In this document: one piece after another, positions 24,335 to 35,159 of the stretch
Numbering within the stretch: position 1 is the stretch's first letter
Layout: each line of letters begins with the position of its first letter
Assembly: GCF_008365375.1 (NCBI RefSeq)
Contig: NZ_QOKW01000001.1
Span: 1-64,000, forward strand
Source of the DNA: Roseomonas genomospecies 6
Lineage (GTDB): Bacteria; Pseudomonadota; Alphaproteobacteria; Azospirillales; Azospirillaceae
Direction of reading: 5' to 3'
Length of the DNA stretch: 64,000 bases
Translations under genes and position numbers: made by a program
The notes under the pieces: model-generated
The model's database searches: none
Told to the model about the DNA's origin: nothing
What the model saw: only the letters and a program-made list of their open reading frames with translations

Positions 24335-26992
24335 TCAGCCCGCGGCCTCCAGGCTCTTGCTCGCCACCTCGAAGACGTCCGGAGACAGGCCCGGCGTGGC
24401 GACGATCCGCTCCAGTTCCGCCTTCATCAGGGCGCGGCGCGGCGCGTCGTAGCGGCGCAGGCGCGAGAAGGGACCCACCATCCGGGCCGCCACCTGCGGG
24501 TTCATCGGGTCGAGCCGCAGCACCTGATCCGCCAGGAAGCGATAGCCCGCCCCGCTGGTGTCGTGGAAGCGCACCGGGTTGCCGCCCGCGAAGCCGCCGA
24601 TCAGCGCGTAGACCTTGTTCGGGTTGCGGATCTCGAAGGCGGGGTGGGAGAGCAGCGCGGTCACCCGCTCCAGCGTGTCGGGCCGGTGCGAGGTCGCCTG
24701 CACGCCAAACCACTTGTCCACCACCAGCGCCTCACCCTTCCAGCGCTCGTAGAAGCCGGCGATGGCCTCGTCCCGCTCCGGCGCGTTGGAATTGCTGAGG
24801 AACTGGAGCGCCGCCATGACGTCCGTCATCGCCTGGGCGCCGCGATACTGGCCGAGGCAGAGGCCGAGCGCCTCCTCATCCTCCAGCGCCATGAGATAGG
24901 CGAGGCAGAGGTTCTTCAGCGCCCGCCGCCCGATGGCCGCGGCGTCCACCGAGAAGGGCTCGTTGCCCGCGTTGCGGCGGTGGGTGTGCAGCCAGCCGGG
25001 GCGCAGAGCCTCCGCCAGCCGGCGGCGGGCGAACTCCCGCACGGCGTGGATGGCGTCGGGGTCGATCACCTCCATCTGAGTGCCGAGGTAGCTCTCGGTC
25101 GGCAGAACCAACGCCTGCGCGGCGAAGGCCGGGTCCCGGTCGGCGTCCTTCAGGACGGCGCCCACCGCGTCGATGAAGTCCTGGGGCAAAGCCAGATCCC
25201 GCCCGGCCTGCCGGTCGGCGACGAGCGAGAGCAGCAGCCGAGTGGCCAGCGTCTGCCCGGCCTCCCAGCGGTTGAAGGCGTCGCTGTCGTTGGCCATCAG
25301 GAAGGTCAGGTCGCCGTCCGTCAGGTCCGCCCGCAGCTTTACCGGGGCGGAGAAGCCGCGCAGCAGCGAGGGCACGGGGCGGGCCGGCACGTCCACGAAC
25401 TCGAAGGTCTGCTGGGATTCGGTGACGTGCAGCGTGCGGCTGGTCCCGGCGGCGGCCTCCTCGCCTTTCAGGCGCAGCGGCAGGTCCGCCCCGTCCGGGC
25501 CGAGCAGCCCCATGACCAGGGGGATGTGCATCGGCTCCTTCACCGGCTGGCCGGGGGTGGGCGGCACGGTCTGCTTCACGGTCAGCCGGTAGGTCTTCAC
25601 CGCGCCGTCATAGGCGCCGGTTACGTTCAGTTCCGGCGTGCCGGCCTGCCGGTACCAGTGCTTGAACTGCGTCAGGTCCACACCGGTCGCGTCGGACATC
25701 GCCGCCACGAAGTCGTCGCAGGTGACCGCCTGCCCGTCGTGGCGCTCGAAATACAGGTCCATGCCCTTGCGGAAGCCCTGCGGCCCCAGCAGCGTGTGGA
25801 TCATGCGGATGACTTCCGACCCCTTGTCGTAGACGGTGGGGGTGTAGAAGTTGTTGATCTCCACATAGCTGTCCGGGCGCACGGGGTGCGCCATGGCGCC
25901 GGAATCCTCCGGGAACTGCACGGTGCGCAGGCGCTGCACGTCGGCGATCCGCTTGACCGCCCGCGAGTTCATGTCGCTGGAGAATTCCTGATCGCGGAAG
26001 ACGGTCAGCCCTTCCTTCAGCGAAAGCTGGAACCAGTCGCGGCAGGTGACGCGGTTGCCGGTCCAGTTGTGGAAATACTCGTGCGCCACCACCGCCTCGA
26101 TGCCCAGGAAATCCTGGTCGGTGGCGGTTTCCGGCTTGGCCAGGATGTATTTCGTGTTGAAGACGTTGAGGGACTTGTTTTCCATCGCCCCCATGTTGAA
26201 GTCGCCGACCGCGACGATGTTGAAGATGTCCAGGTCGTATTCCAGCCCGAACACCTCCTCGTCCCAGCGCATCGACTTGATGAGCGAGCGCATGGCGTGA
26301 TCGACCTTGTCCTCGTTCCCAGGCTCCACATAGATGCGCAGGGTCACGTCGCGGCCCGACGCGGTGCGGAACCGGTCCTCCTGATGCACCAAGTTCCCGG
26401 CGACCAGGGCGAACAGGTAGCAGGGCTTGGGGAAGGGGTCCTCCCACACCGCGCGGTGGCGCCCGTCGGGCAGGTCGCCGGATTCGATGAGATTGCCGTT
26501 GGACAGCAGCACCGGATAGCGCGCCTTGTCCGCCGTGATCGTGGTGGTGTAGCGGGCCATCACGTCGGGCCGGTCGGCGAAATAGGTGATCTTGCGGAAC
26601 CCCTCGGCCTCGCACTGGGTACAGAAGTTGCCGGAGGACTTGTAGAGCCCCTCCAGCGCCGTGTTCTCCTGCGGCTTGATGCGGACGACGGTCTCCAGCG
26701 TGAAACTCTCTGGCACGCTGTGGACGGTCAGATGGTCCGGCGTGACGGTGTAGTCGGCATCGCCCAGCGGTTGGCCGTTCAGCGCAACGGACACCAGTTC
26801 CAGCCGCTGCCCGTCCAGCGTCAGCGGCTGCGCCGCCGCGTCGTCCCGCGCCGGGTTGCGCCGCAGCCCGAGCTGCGCGCGGACCGTGGTCACGTCTTCG
26901 CCGAGGTCGAAGAACAGGTCGACCGTGTCGATCAGGTGCGCGGGCGGGCGGTAGTCCTGCAGGCGGATGGCCTTGGGCGTGCCTTTGTCCAT
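24335..26992 (-). CDS. pepN: Aminopeptidase N (PepN)
   Basis: An 885-residue M1 metallopeptidase close to E. coli PepN (870) in length. It removes N-terminal residues from peptides in the cytoplasm. The exopeptidase motif GAMEN is present, and the zinc site HEYFHNWTGNR at about residue 300 with the third ligand Glu in SLKEGLTVFRDQEF downstream. ATG 26992 begins MDKGTPKAIRLQDYRPP, typical of the family; the open frame runs further upstream without support. The usual C-terminal DUF3458-type helical domains follow. It is monocistronic and faces the AT-rich island upstream. Confidence 0.96.
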   Translation of the reverse strand: MDKGTPKAIRLQDYRPPAHLIDTVDLFFDLGEDVTTVRAQLGLRRNPARDDAAAQPLTLDGQRLELVSVALNGQPLGDADYTVTPDHLTVHSVPESFTLETVVRIKPQENTALEGLYKSSGNFCTQCEAEGFRKITYFADRPDVMARYTTTITADKARYPVLLSNGNLIESGDLPDGRHRAVWEDPFPKPCYLFALVAGNLVHQEDRFRTASGRDVTLRIYVEPGNEDKVDHAMRSLIKSMRWDEEVFGLEYDLDIFNIVAVGDFNMGAMENKSLNVFNTKYILAKPETATDQDFLGIEAVVAHEYFHNWTGNRVTCRDWFQLSLKEGLTVFRDQEFSSDMNSRAVKRIADVQRLRTVQFPEDSGAMAHPVRPDSYVEINNFYTPTVYDKGSEVIRMIHTLLGPQGFRKGMDLYFERHDGQAVTCDDFVAAMSDATGVDLTQFKHWYRQAGTPELNVTGAYDGAVKTYRLTVKQTVPPTPGQPVKEPMHIPLVMGLLGPDGADLPLRLKGEEAAAGTSRTLHVTESQQTFEFVDVPARPVPSLLRGFSAPVKLRADLTDGDLTFLMANDSDAFNRWEAGQTLATRLLLSLVADRQAGRDLALPQDFIDAVGAVLKDADRDPAFAAQALVLPTESYLGTQMEVIDPDAIHAVREFARRRLAEALRPGWLHTHRRNAGNEPFSVDAAAIGRRALKNLCLAYLMALEDEEALGLCLGQYRGAQAMTDVMAALQFLSNSNAPERDEAIAGFYERWKGEALVVDKWFGVQATSHRPDTLERVTALLSHPAFEIRNPNKVYALIGGFAGGNPVRFHDTSGAGYRFLADQVLRLDPMNPQVAARMVGPFSRLRRYDAPRRALMKAELERIVATPGLSPDVFEVASKSLEAAG

Positions 26993-27419
26993 GGGGCTTT
27001 TCTCTAACCTTGTTTTGGCCGTGTCGGCGTCGCGGGGACGGACTCTAGCATGGAGAGTGGGGACGCGGGGCGCCGTTGGACAGGGCCTGACAATCATCGC
27101 CTTTCGATAAAAGGCTGCACAGTCCCCATGCTCTAAGCTCCAGGTAGTTGTCCTGGTTACTTTCAAAAGATGTTACAATATATATTCTAATAATTATGGA
27201 TTTTATGTATATTGCATTAATGAAATATCGGACCAAAGCTACTTTTGTTGACATTTTTATATGTATTGATTTGTATTTATGATTTCCTTTTTGGTTAATA
27301 TATTTCCATGAGAGGGCTGATGGTCTCCAATTCAAATGTATGTATTTTAGCAAACTTGATTTAAAATATAGAAAGTGTTATTGTTTGGTGTTGATGGCAA
27401 AAATCAGTGGAGGTTTGTC
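26993..27419. other. Intergenic region between pepN and the AT-rich island gene
   Basis: About 430 bases between divergent genes. The first 150 bases next to pepN are GC-rich like the rest of the window; from about 27160 onward composition drops abruptly to strongly AT-rich sequence with many ATATA and TTTTAT runs. No tRNA gene, direct repeat or integrase-like sequence that would mark an insertion site was seen. The AT-rich part presumably holds the promoter for the island gene at 27420, with several TATAAT-like hexamers but none singled out. Confidence 0.6.
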
Positions 27420-28337
27420 ATGGTAAGTTCCGTCGATGCAGGGGCTTATGAATTTAATCCGAAGGATTATGTCCACCGTGGCATAAATACTCGCTTCTTT
27501 ATGGCGATAATAGGAGTTCTTCCAGCATTTTTGACGTTGGGGTATTTTGCTTTTTATGTACCGCAAGCGTTTGTTATTCTTGTTTTGTATATATTTTTCG
27601 TGGTGGCTGTTGTCTGGTTCCTGTTGGAGTTGATGAGGGCGGTTCTGATTGGAAATTCTGTGCGTGTCGGACCTGGGAACTTCCCAGAGATCAATAACAT
27701 TTTAGAAGAAATAAAAAGAAAAATCAGGTACTCAAAAGATATTGAAATATACATTGTTGAAAATGGCTCTGTTAACATGTTTTTGTGCAGATTCTTCAGG
27801 ACAAAGTTTATAGTGATAAATTCGGCATTCGTAGAGTCTTGTGAGACTTCAAAAAACTACAAAGATATAGAATGGTCTATAGCGCGTTTTGTCGGATATA
27901 TGAAGGTAAAGAGAGATCATTATTTCCCTATTATCGACGAACTTATGGGTGCAATAAAGAAGGTTCCGCTGTTCAACCTCTTTATATTGCCATATGAGCG
28001 CTGTATCGTCTATTCAGGTGATCAAATCGGTCTTGCTGTGTGCGGAAGCTTGGAAGGTTCAATTGTTGGGCTCGGGAAGCTTCTTATTGGTAAGACTTTA
28101 TACACGAAAGTAACAAACGACACCTTCATCAATCAGGCTAATAGATTGAATGGAAGCGTTTTTGCAAAGATTGCACGCTTCTTCTCAGAGTTCCCGTTCC
28201 TGACTGATCGGTATCTTAATTTGGTGGCGTTCAGTAGGGAAATTTATCGAGATCAGTACCAAAGTTACATAAAAAGCCATGACATAAACAGTGATTTCCT
28301 TCTCTATGCTCTAGAGAATCGGCATTGTTCCTGGTGA
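27420..28337 (+). CDS. Predicted membrane M48-like pseudoprotease on an AT-rich island
   Basis: A 305-residue protein with two hydrophobic helices (about residues 30-80) followed by a cytoplasmic domain whose block order mimics M48/HtpX-Ste24 proteases: PEINNILEEI, NGSVNMFL in place of the LNAFA strand, FIVINSAFVES in place of VxLTSxVVD, and a helix where the zinc HExxH should be that reads RFVGY, then YERCIVYSGDQIGLAV in place of (S)R-x2-E-x2-AD-x-G. Both zinc histidines and the glutamate ligand are missing, so it should be non-catalytic. A 60-base sample (27721-27780) is only 28% GC, another (28021-28080) 52%, against typically 65-70% around it. ATG 27420 follows GGAGG by six bases. Horizontal acquisition is likely. 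Confidence 0.6.
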   Translation: MVSSVDAGAYEFNPKDYVHRGINTRFFMAIIGVLPAFLTLGYFAFYVPQAFVILVLYIFFVVAVVWFLLELMRAVLIGNSVRVGPGNFPEINNILEEIKRKIRYSKDIEIYIVENGSVNMFLCRFFRTKFIVINSAFVESCETSKNYKDIEWSIARFVGYMKVKRDHYFPIIDELMGAIKKVPLFNLFILPYERCIVYSGDQIGLAVCGSLEGSIVGLGKLLIGKTLYTKVTNDTFINQANRLNGSVFAKIARFFSEFPFLTDRYLNLVAFSREIYRDQYQSYIKSHDINSDFLLYALENRHCSW

Positions 28338-28374
28338 ATTCCGTGCTCGGCAAGCATTCATAGGAAACTACAAT

Positions 28375-28411
28375 GGATAAACGGCTTTTCTTTAAGGAAA
28401 GCCGTTTATCC
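28375..28411. terminator. Bidirectional hairpin between the island gene and sufA
   Basis: A 13-bp perfect stem GGATAAACGGCTT/AAGCCGTTTATCC (28375-28387 with 28399-28411) closes an 11-base T/A-rich loop. It sits between convergent genes and on the minus strand is followed by ATTGTAGTTT. It should terminate the suf operon transcript from one side and the island gene from the other. Confidence 0.8.
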
Positions 28412-28428
28412 ACTGCAATTGAAGAGCC

Positions 28429-28785
28429 TCAAACGTGGAAGCTCTCGCCGCAGCCGCAGCGGCCCTTCTCGTTCGGGTTCTTGAAGACAAAGCCGGTCTG
28501 GAACTTGTCGTCGACGTAGTCCATCTCGCTGCCGATCAGGAACATGACCGCGGCGGGATCGATCAGGACGGTGACGCCCTTGTCCTCCACCACCTCGTCG
28601 AACTTCATCTTTTCCTTGGCGTACTGGATGTCGTAGCTGAGGCCGGAGCAGCCCTTCGCCTTCACGCCGATGCGCAGGCCGATGGTGTCGTCCGTCGCCT
28701 TGGACATCAGCATCCGCACGCGCTCCGCGGCGGCGTCGGTGATGGAGAGGGCCTTGGGGAGAGAAGCCGTAGAAGCCGTAGCCAT
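28429..28785 (-). CDS. sufA: A-type iron-sulfur carrier SufA
   Basis: A 118-residue HesB/IscA family protein with the three conserved cysteines C46 (GCSGLSY), C110 and C112 (CGCGESF at the C-terminus). A-type carriers receive Fe-S clusters from the SufBCD scaffold and hand them to targets. ATG 28785 begins a short Ala/Thr-rich leader. It is the last gene of the suf operon, with an 17-base gap after sufT, and its transcript probably ends at the hairpin 28375-28411. Confidence 0.93.
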   Translation of the reverse strand: MATASTASLPKALSITDAAAERVRMLMSKATDDTIGLRIGVKAKGCSGLSYDIQYAKEKMKFDEVVEDKGVTVLIDPAAVMFLIGSEMDYVDDKFQTGFVFKNPNEKGRCGCGESFHV

Positions 28786-28802
28786 GGGGGATCTTCGCCT
28801 CC

Positions 28803-29210
28803 TTAAAACATGTCCAGTTGGACCCGCGCGACCTCGGACATCATGCCCTGGTGCCAAGGGGGTTCCCAAACCAGCTCCACCTTGCATGTGGTGACGTCCT
28901 CGACGGACGCAACCGCCTGCTGCACCTGCATCGGCAGTTCGCCGGCCACCGGGCACATGGGGCTGGTCAGGGTCATGTCGATCTCGACCTCGTTGTTCGG
29001 GCCGATGTCGACGCGGTAGATCAGGCCCAGTTCCCAGATGTCCACGGGGATTTCCGGGTCGTAGCAGCTCTTCAGCGCCGAAATGACCGCCTCGCTCAGC
29101 GCGGCGCGCGGGTCGTAGGCCGCCTTGGCCGCGGCCATGTCCGCTTCGGTCTGGTTCATCGGCTTGGCCTCCGCGGCGTCGGCTTCCTTGGAGATCGCGT
29201 CATCGGGCAT
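28803..29210 (-). CDS. sufT: SUF-associated DUF59/SufT-like protein
   Basis: A 135-residue MIP18/DUF59 family protein. After a charged, Ala/Glu-rich N-terminal 40 residues come the family signatures YDPEIPVDIWELGLIY and MTLTSPMCPVAGEL, with the conserved Cys, and the closing VELVWEPPWHQGMMSEVAR. SufT-type proteins assist Fe-S cluster maturation or delivery, particularly under iron limitation or high demand. The gene is between sufU and sufA on the same strand, which supports a place in the SUF pathway. ATG 29210 was taken; AGGAAACG precedes it. Confidence 0.88.
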   Translation of the reverse strand: MPDDAISKEADAAEAKPMNQTEADMAAAKAAYDPRAALSEAVISALKSCYDPEIPVDIWELGLIYRVDIGPNNEVEIDMTLTSPMCPVAGELPMQVQQAVASVEDVTTCKVELVWEPPWHQGMMSEVARVQLDMF

Positions 29211-29233
29211 CACGTTCCACCGTTTCCTGCAAC

Positions 29234-29701
29234 TTACTCGCTGCTCGCCTTGTCCTCGCCTTCGATGGCCGCGTTCATCGCGTGCCAGGCGAGGGTGGCG
29301 CATTTCACGCGCACCGGGAACTGACGGACGCCGGACAGCACCATCAGCCTCTCCATGGCGTCCTCGTCCACCGGACCGTGGTCGCCGTGGTCGTGGTCGT
29401 CCTTGGTGCACAGGTCGTGGAAGGTCTCGAACAGGGCCTTGGCCTCCGCCTCGCTCTTGCCCTTGACCACCTCCGTCATCATGGACGCGCTGGCGGTGGA
29501 GATGGCGCAGCCGCGGCCCTGGAAGGCCACATCCTCCACCACCCCGTCCTTCAGCTTCAGATAGACCATGAAGCGGTCGCCGCACATGGGGTTCTCGCCC
29601 TTGGCCTCCCGGTTGGCATCGTCGGGATGCCGGAAGTTCCGGGGGTTCTTGCCGTGATCCAGGATCACTTCCTGGTACAGCTCGCGCAGTTCGTCCATCA
29701 T
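29234..29701 (-). CDS. sufU: SufU-type scaffold/zinc sulfurtransferase protein
   Basis: A 155-residue IscU-fold protein with the three conserved cysteines C40, C65 and C134 and Asp42 (MCGDRF, GCAIS, VKCATLAWH). It has the 18-20 residue insertion (DDHDHGDHG region) between the second and third cysteine that separates SufU from IscU, although its acidic/His-rich composition is unusual. SufU accepts sulfur from SufS as a zinc-dependent sulfurtransferase. Its ATG overlaps the sufS stop (ATGA), indicating translational coupling with its partner. Confidence 0.9.
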   Translation of the reverse strand: MMDELRELYQEVILDHGKNPRNFRHPDDANREAKGENPMCGDRFMVYLKLKDGVVEDVAFQGRGCAISTASASMMTEVVKGKSEAEAKALFETFHDLCTKDDHDHGDHGPVDEDAMERLMVLSGVRQFPVRVKCATLAWHAMNAAIEGEDKASSE

Positions 29702-30966
29702 GCTCCGAAGAACTCCTTCACCGCGATCACCGAATCGACCAGAGCGTCGGCCTCCGCCCGCGTGTTGTAAAGGGCGAAGCTGGCCCGCGCCGTGGCGCCG
29801 ACCCCGAAACGGTCCATCAGCGGTTCCGCGCAGTGGCGGCCGACGCGGACGGCGACGCCGTACTGGTCCACGATGGTGCCAAGATCGTGCGGGTGCACGC
29901 CCTCCAGCGTGAAGGAGATGATCGGACCCTTGCCCGGCGCGGTGCCGTAGACGCGCAGGCCGTCGATCTGGGAAAGCTGCTGGGTGGCGTACTGGAGCAG
30001 GTCGTGCTCGTGCGCCGCGATGGCGTCGCGGCCCAGCCTTTCCATGTAGTCCAGCGCGACGCCCAGCCCGATCACCTCGGTGATCGCCGGGGTCCCGGCC
30101 TCGAAGCGGGCGGGCGGGGCCTTGAAGGTGGTGCCCTCGAAGCTGACGCTCTCGATCATGTCGCCGCCGCCCTGATAGGGGGGCATCTTCTTCAGCAGGT
30201 CGTACTTGCCGTACAGCACGCCGGTCCCGGTCGGGCCGTACAGCTTGTGGCCGGTCATGATGTAGAAGTCGGCGTCGATGTCCTGCACGTCCACCACGCC
30301 GTGCACGGCGGCCTGGCTGCCGTCGAACAGCACCGGCACGCCGCGCTCGTGCGCCATGCGGGCGATGATCTTGGCCGGCGTCACCGTGCCCAGCACGTTG
30401 GAGCAGTGGGTCATCGCCACCAGCTTCGTCCGGTCGGACAGCAGGTCCTCATAGGCGTCCAGGTCCAGCACGCCGTGCTCGTCCACCGGGACGACCTTGA
30501 TGCGGATGCCCTTTTCCATCTGGAGGAGCTGCCACGGCACGATGTTGGCGTGGTGCTCCATGACCGAGAGGATGATCTCGTCGCCTTCCGACAGGAAGGT
30601 CCGGCCATAGCTGTGGGCGACGAGGTTCACGGCCTCGGTCGCGCTGCGGGTGAAGACGATGTTGCGTTCCGACGGGGCGTTCAGGAAGCGGGCAACCTTG
30701 CGGCGGGCCTCCTCGAACTGGTCGGTCGCGGTCTGCGACAGGAAATGGACGCCCCGGTGGATGTTGGAATAATCCTCCTCCAGGAAGCGGGTCATGGCGT
30801 CGATGACCTGACGCGGCTTCTGCGCGGAGGCGGCGCTGTCCAGATAGACGAGCGGCTTGCCGGGCTTGCCCTTCCGCTCGTGCACGGTGCGCGACAGGAT
30901 CGGGAAGTCGGCCCGCACGCGCTCGACGTCGTAGCCGGCGAGGGTGTCCGAAATTTGGGTGTCCAT
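29698..30966 (-). CDS. sufS: Cysteine desulfurase SufS
   Basis: A 422-residue PLP-dependent enzyme that removes sulfur from cysteine, forming alanine and a persulfide. The PLP lysine lies in TGHKLYGPTG (about residue 240) and the catalytic cysteine in RVGRHCAEPLMDRF (about 375), in the short-loop form of group II desulfurases, which need SufU or SufE. ATG 30966, preceded by GGAGGGACCCGGAG, gives the family length; the frame is open further upstream into sufD. It lies 14 bases after sufD and overlaps sufU, so the pair are made together. Confidence 0.95.
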   Translation of the reverse strand: MDTQISDTLAGYDVERVRADFPILSRTVHERKGKPGKPLVYLDSAASAQKPRQVIDAMTRFLEEDYSNIHRGVHFLSQTATDQFEEARRKVARFLNAPSERNIVFTRSATEAVNLVAHSYGRTFLSEGDEIILSVMEHHANIVPWQLLQMEKGIRIKVVPVDEHGVLDLDAYEDLLSDRTKLVAMTHCSNVLGTVTPAKIIARMAHERGVPVLFDGSQAAVHGVVDVQDIDADFYIMTGHKLYGPTGTGVLYGKYDLLKKMPPYQGGGDMIESVSFEGTTFKAPPARFEAGTPAITEVIGLGVALDYMERLGRDAIAAHEHDLLQYATQQLSQIDGLRVYGTAPGKGPIISFTLEGVHPHDLGTIVDQYGVAVRVGRHCAEPLMDRFGVGATARASFALYNTRAEADALVDSVIAVKEFFGA

Positions 30967-30980
30967 CTCCGGGTCCCTCC

Positions 30981-32336
30981 TCAGCGCGCGTTCTGCCAGT
31001 CGGCGACGTAGCTTTGGAAGGCGTCGCGGACGCTCTCCTCGGCGATCTCCTCCAGCGCCTCGGCCAGGAAGGCGCCGATCAGCAGGCCGCGGGCGGTCGC
31101 CTTGTCGATGCCGCGGGCGCGCAGGTAGAAGAGCTGGTCGTCGTCCAGCTCGCCCACCGTGGCGCCGTGGCTGCACTTCACGTCGTCGGCGTAGATCTCC
31201 AGCTCCGGCTTCGCGTCGATCTCCGCGGTGTCGGAGAGGAGCAGCGCGCGGTTCTGCTGGTAGCCGTCGGTCTTCTGCGCGCCGGGGCGCACGATGATCT
31301 TGCCCTGGAAGACGGCGCGGGCCTGGTCGTCAATGACGCCCTTGTAGACCTCGCGGCTGTTGCAGCAGGGCTGGGCGTGGTCGATGAAGGTCGTGGTGTC
31401 CACATGCTGGCCGCCGCGCACCATGTAGGCGCCGCTGACATGCGTGTCGCCCTCTTCGCCGTCCAGGACGCTGCGCACCTCGTTGCGCGACAGCTTGGCG
31501 CCGGTGGTCAGGATGAAGTTGTCGTACACGCCCTTGCCCGCCACCTTCGCCGCGGTGTGCGACAGGTGGAAGGAGCCGGCGTGCTCGCGCTGGGCCTTGT
31601 AGTGGTGGACCGACGCGCCCTCGCCGACGAACACCTCGGTCACGCCGTTCGACAGGGTGGTGCAGGACCCCAACCCGACGTGATGCTCGACGATCACGGC
31701 GCGGGACTCCGCCTCCGCGACGATCAGGCCGCGCGGGTGGAAGGCGGTCGGCTGCGCCTCGGTGCCGACGGAGACGAAGACCAGTTCGATGGTTTCATCG
31801 ACCGTGACGCCGCGCGGCACATGCAGGACCGGTCCATCCGCCAGGAAGGCGGTGTTCAGCGCGACCAGCGCCAGATCGTCGGGAGCGGCGATGCGGCCCA
31901 GATGCTCGGCCACCAGATCGGGCCGCCGGGTCAGCGCGTCGGCGAGGTTCAGCAGTTCGACCCCTGCCGGCAGACCGGCGGTGGAGGACAGCTCCGCCCG
32001 GAAGCGCCCGTCCACGAAGACCAGCCGCGGCCCGGTCGCGCCGTCCGCGCGGACGGTCGGCAGCACGTCGAAGCGGACGGCCTCGCCGGTCCCGACCGCC
32101 GGCTGGAAGGCCAGCTTGTCGAGCGCGCGCAGGTTGGTGTAGCGCCAGGACTCGTTCTTCACCGTCGGCAGGCCGAGTTCCGCGAAACGGGCGCGGCCCT
32201 GGGCGCGCAGGTCGTTCAGCCAGGACAGGCCGCCGCCGGGCAGGCCGTCCTTGACCCGGTCGAACTGCTCCAGGAAGGGCTTGGCCGCCGCCGGGTCGTA
32301 GCCGCGGGGGGCTGCCGTGAGGGTCGTGCTTGCCAT
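30981..32336 (-). CDS. sufD: SUF scaffold protein SufD
   Basis: A 451-residue SufB/SufD family protein with the right-handed beta-helix core and the C-terminal KCSHGATVGELDDDQLFYLRARG block. SufD forms the SufBC2D complex on which clusters are built, and is thought to help iron entry. The first ~100 residues form the poorly conserved helical arm. Start 32336 lies two bases after the sufC stop and the end is 14 bases before sufS. Confidence 0.95.
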   Translation of the reverse strand: MASTTLTAAPRGYDPAAAKPFLEQFDRVKDGLPGGGLSWLNDLRAQGRARFAELGLPTVKNESWRYTNLRALDKLAFQPAVGTGEAVRFDVLPTVRADGATGPRLVFVDGRFRAELSSTAGLPAGVELLNLADALTRRPDLVAEHLGRIAAPDDLALVALNTAFLADGPVLHVPRGVTVDETIELVFVSVGTEAQPTAFHPRGLIVAEAESRAVIVEHHVGLGSCTTLSNGVTEVFVGEGASVHHYKAQREHAGSFHLSHTAAKVAGKGVYDNFILTTGAKLSRNEVRSVLDGEEGDTHVSGAYMVRGGQHVDTTTFIDHAQPCCNSREVYKGVIDDQARAVFQGKIIVRPGAQKTDGYQQNRALLLSDTAEIDAKPELEIYADDVKCSHGATVGELDDDQLFYLRARGIDKATARGLLIGAFLAEALEEIAEESVRDAFQSYVADWQNAR

Positions 32337-32338
32337 GG

Positions 32339-33091
32339 TCAGGCCGCCTCGTTCACGCCGAATTCGGCGTAGCCGTTCTTCTCCAGCTCCAGCGCCAGTT
32401 CCTTGCCGCCGGAACGCTGGATCTTGCCAAAGGCCAGCACATGGACATGGTCCGGCACGATGTAGTCGAGCAGGCGCTGGTAGTGGGTGATGACCAGCAT
32501 CGACCGCTCCGGCCCGCGCAAGGCGTTGACGCCTTCCGCCACGATCTTCAGCGCGTCGATGTCCAGGCCGCTGTCCGTCTCGTCGAGGATGGCGAACTTC
32601 GGCTGGAGGACGGCCATCTGGAGCGTCTCGTTCCGCTTCTTCTCGCCACCGGAGAAGCCGACATTGACCGCGCGCTTCAGCATCTCGTCGGTCATGTTCA
32701 GCGCCTTGGTCTTCTCGCGCACCAGCTTCAGGAACTGCATGGCGTCCAGTTCCGGCTCGCCGCGCTGCTTGCGGATGGCGTTCAGGGCGGACTTCAGGAA
32801 GGTGGTGTTGGCGACGCCGGGGATTTCGACCGGGTACTGGAAGGCCAGGAACAGGCCGGCGGCGGCGCGCTCCTCCGGCTCCATCTCCAGCAGGTCCTTG
32901 CCGAAGAAGCTCACCGAGCCCTCGGTGATCTCATAGCCGTCGCGGCCGGCCAGCACATAGCTGAGCGTGCTCTTGCCCGAGCCGTTCGGCCCCATGATGG
33001 CGTGCACCTCCCCGGGGTTGATCGTCAAGTCGATGCCCTTGAGGATTTCCTTGCCGTCCACCGTGGCGTGCAGGTTCTTGATCTCGATCAT
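32339..33091 (-). CDS. sufC: SUF ATPase SufC
   Basis: A 250-residue ABC-type ATPase without membrane domain. Walker A is GPNGSGKST (about residues 35-43), the ABC signature NVGFSGGEKKRNE, and Walker B FAILDETDSGLDID. SufC powers conformational changes of the SufBCD scaffold. The lengths and spacing to sufB (33 bases) and sufD (2 bases) are those of a tight operon. Confidence 0.97.
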   Translation of the reverse strand: MIEIKNLHATVDGKEILKGIDLTINPGEVHAIMGPNGSGKSTLSYVLAGRDGYEITEGSVSFFGKDLLEMEPEERAAAGLFLAFQYPVEIPGVANTTFLKSALNAIRKQRGEPELDAMQFLKLVREKTKALNMTDEMLKRAVNVGFSGGEKKRNETLQMAVLQPKFAILDETDSGLDIDALKIVAEGVNALRGPERSMLVITHYQRLLDYIVPDHVHVLAFGKIQRSGGKELALELEKNGYAEFGVNEAA

Positions 33092-33124
33092 CGTTTCTTC
33101 TTCCTTCGCGATACGGTGGGCGGT

Positions 33125-34612
<1,488 letters not shown>

Positions 34613-34661
34613 GCTTGTCTCTCGTTCCCTGAAAGCGTTGTCCGAATAAGGCGCCGAAACG

Positions 34662-35144
34662 TCAGACGGCGGCGCGCCGTGCCGGGGTCGAACCGGCTTC
34701 CATTCCATTCAGCGGGCCGGGCGGAGCCTCCGCCCAGGCGGGCGGTCCCATCATGTCGGCCAGCGTCACCTGTTCCAGCGCGCCGCGGATGGCGCTGTTG
34801 ACCTTTTCCCAGCCTCCGCGCATGGGGCACAGGCGCTGCACCCCGCACTGGCTGTCGGCACCCTCCACGCAGGCGGTGAGCGCGATCGGCCCATCGAGCG
34901 CGGTGATGATCTCGGCGATTGAGATTGCGTCGGCGGTGCGGCTGAGCGCATAACCTCCCGCGGCGCCGCGGTGCGAGGTCGTGAGGCCCGCCGGGGTCAG
35001 CGTCTTCATGAGCTTGGCGACCGTGGGGGAGGGCACGCCCGTGCGCTCCGCCAGATGGGTGACGGTGTGCACCGTGCCCACATGGCGCGCCATTTCGCTC
35101 ATCACGACGATGGCGTAGTCGGTCAGCTTGCTCAGCCGGATCAT
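34662..35144 (-). CDS. Rrf2-family regulator of the suf operon (IscR/SufR-like)
   Basis: A 160-residue Rrf2 family protein beginning with the winged helix [19 protein letters not shown]. Three cysteines, C92, C100 and C106 (in [11 protein letters not shown] and RLCPMRGGW), match the spacing expected for a labile [2Fe-2S] cluster as in IscR and SUF regulators. It should sense the cell's Fe-S status and control the downstream operon. ATG 35144 was preferred over the GTG six bases earlier. A palindromic site and a promoter lie 15 to 60 bases upstream, suggesting autoregulation. The C-terminal tail after residue 125 is proline/alanine rich and is not part of the fold. Confidence 0.92.
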   Translation of the reverse strand: MIRLSKLTDYAIVVMSEMARHVGTVHTVTHLAERTGVPSPTVAKLMKTLTPAGLTTSHRGAAGGYALSRTADAISIAEIITALDGPIALTACVEGADSQCGVQRLCPMRGGWEKVNSAIRGALEQVTLADMMGPPAWAEAPPGPLNGMEAGSTPARRAAV

Positions 35145-35159
35145 GACCACCCCGATACA

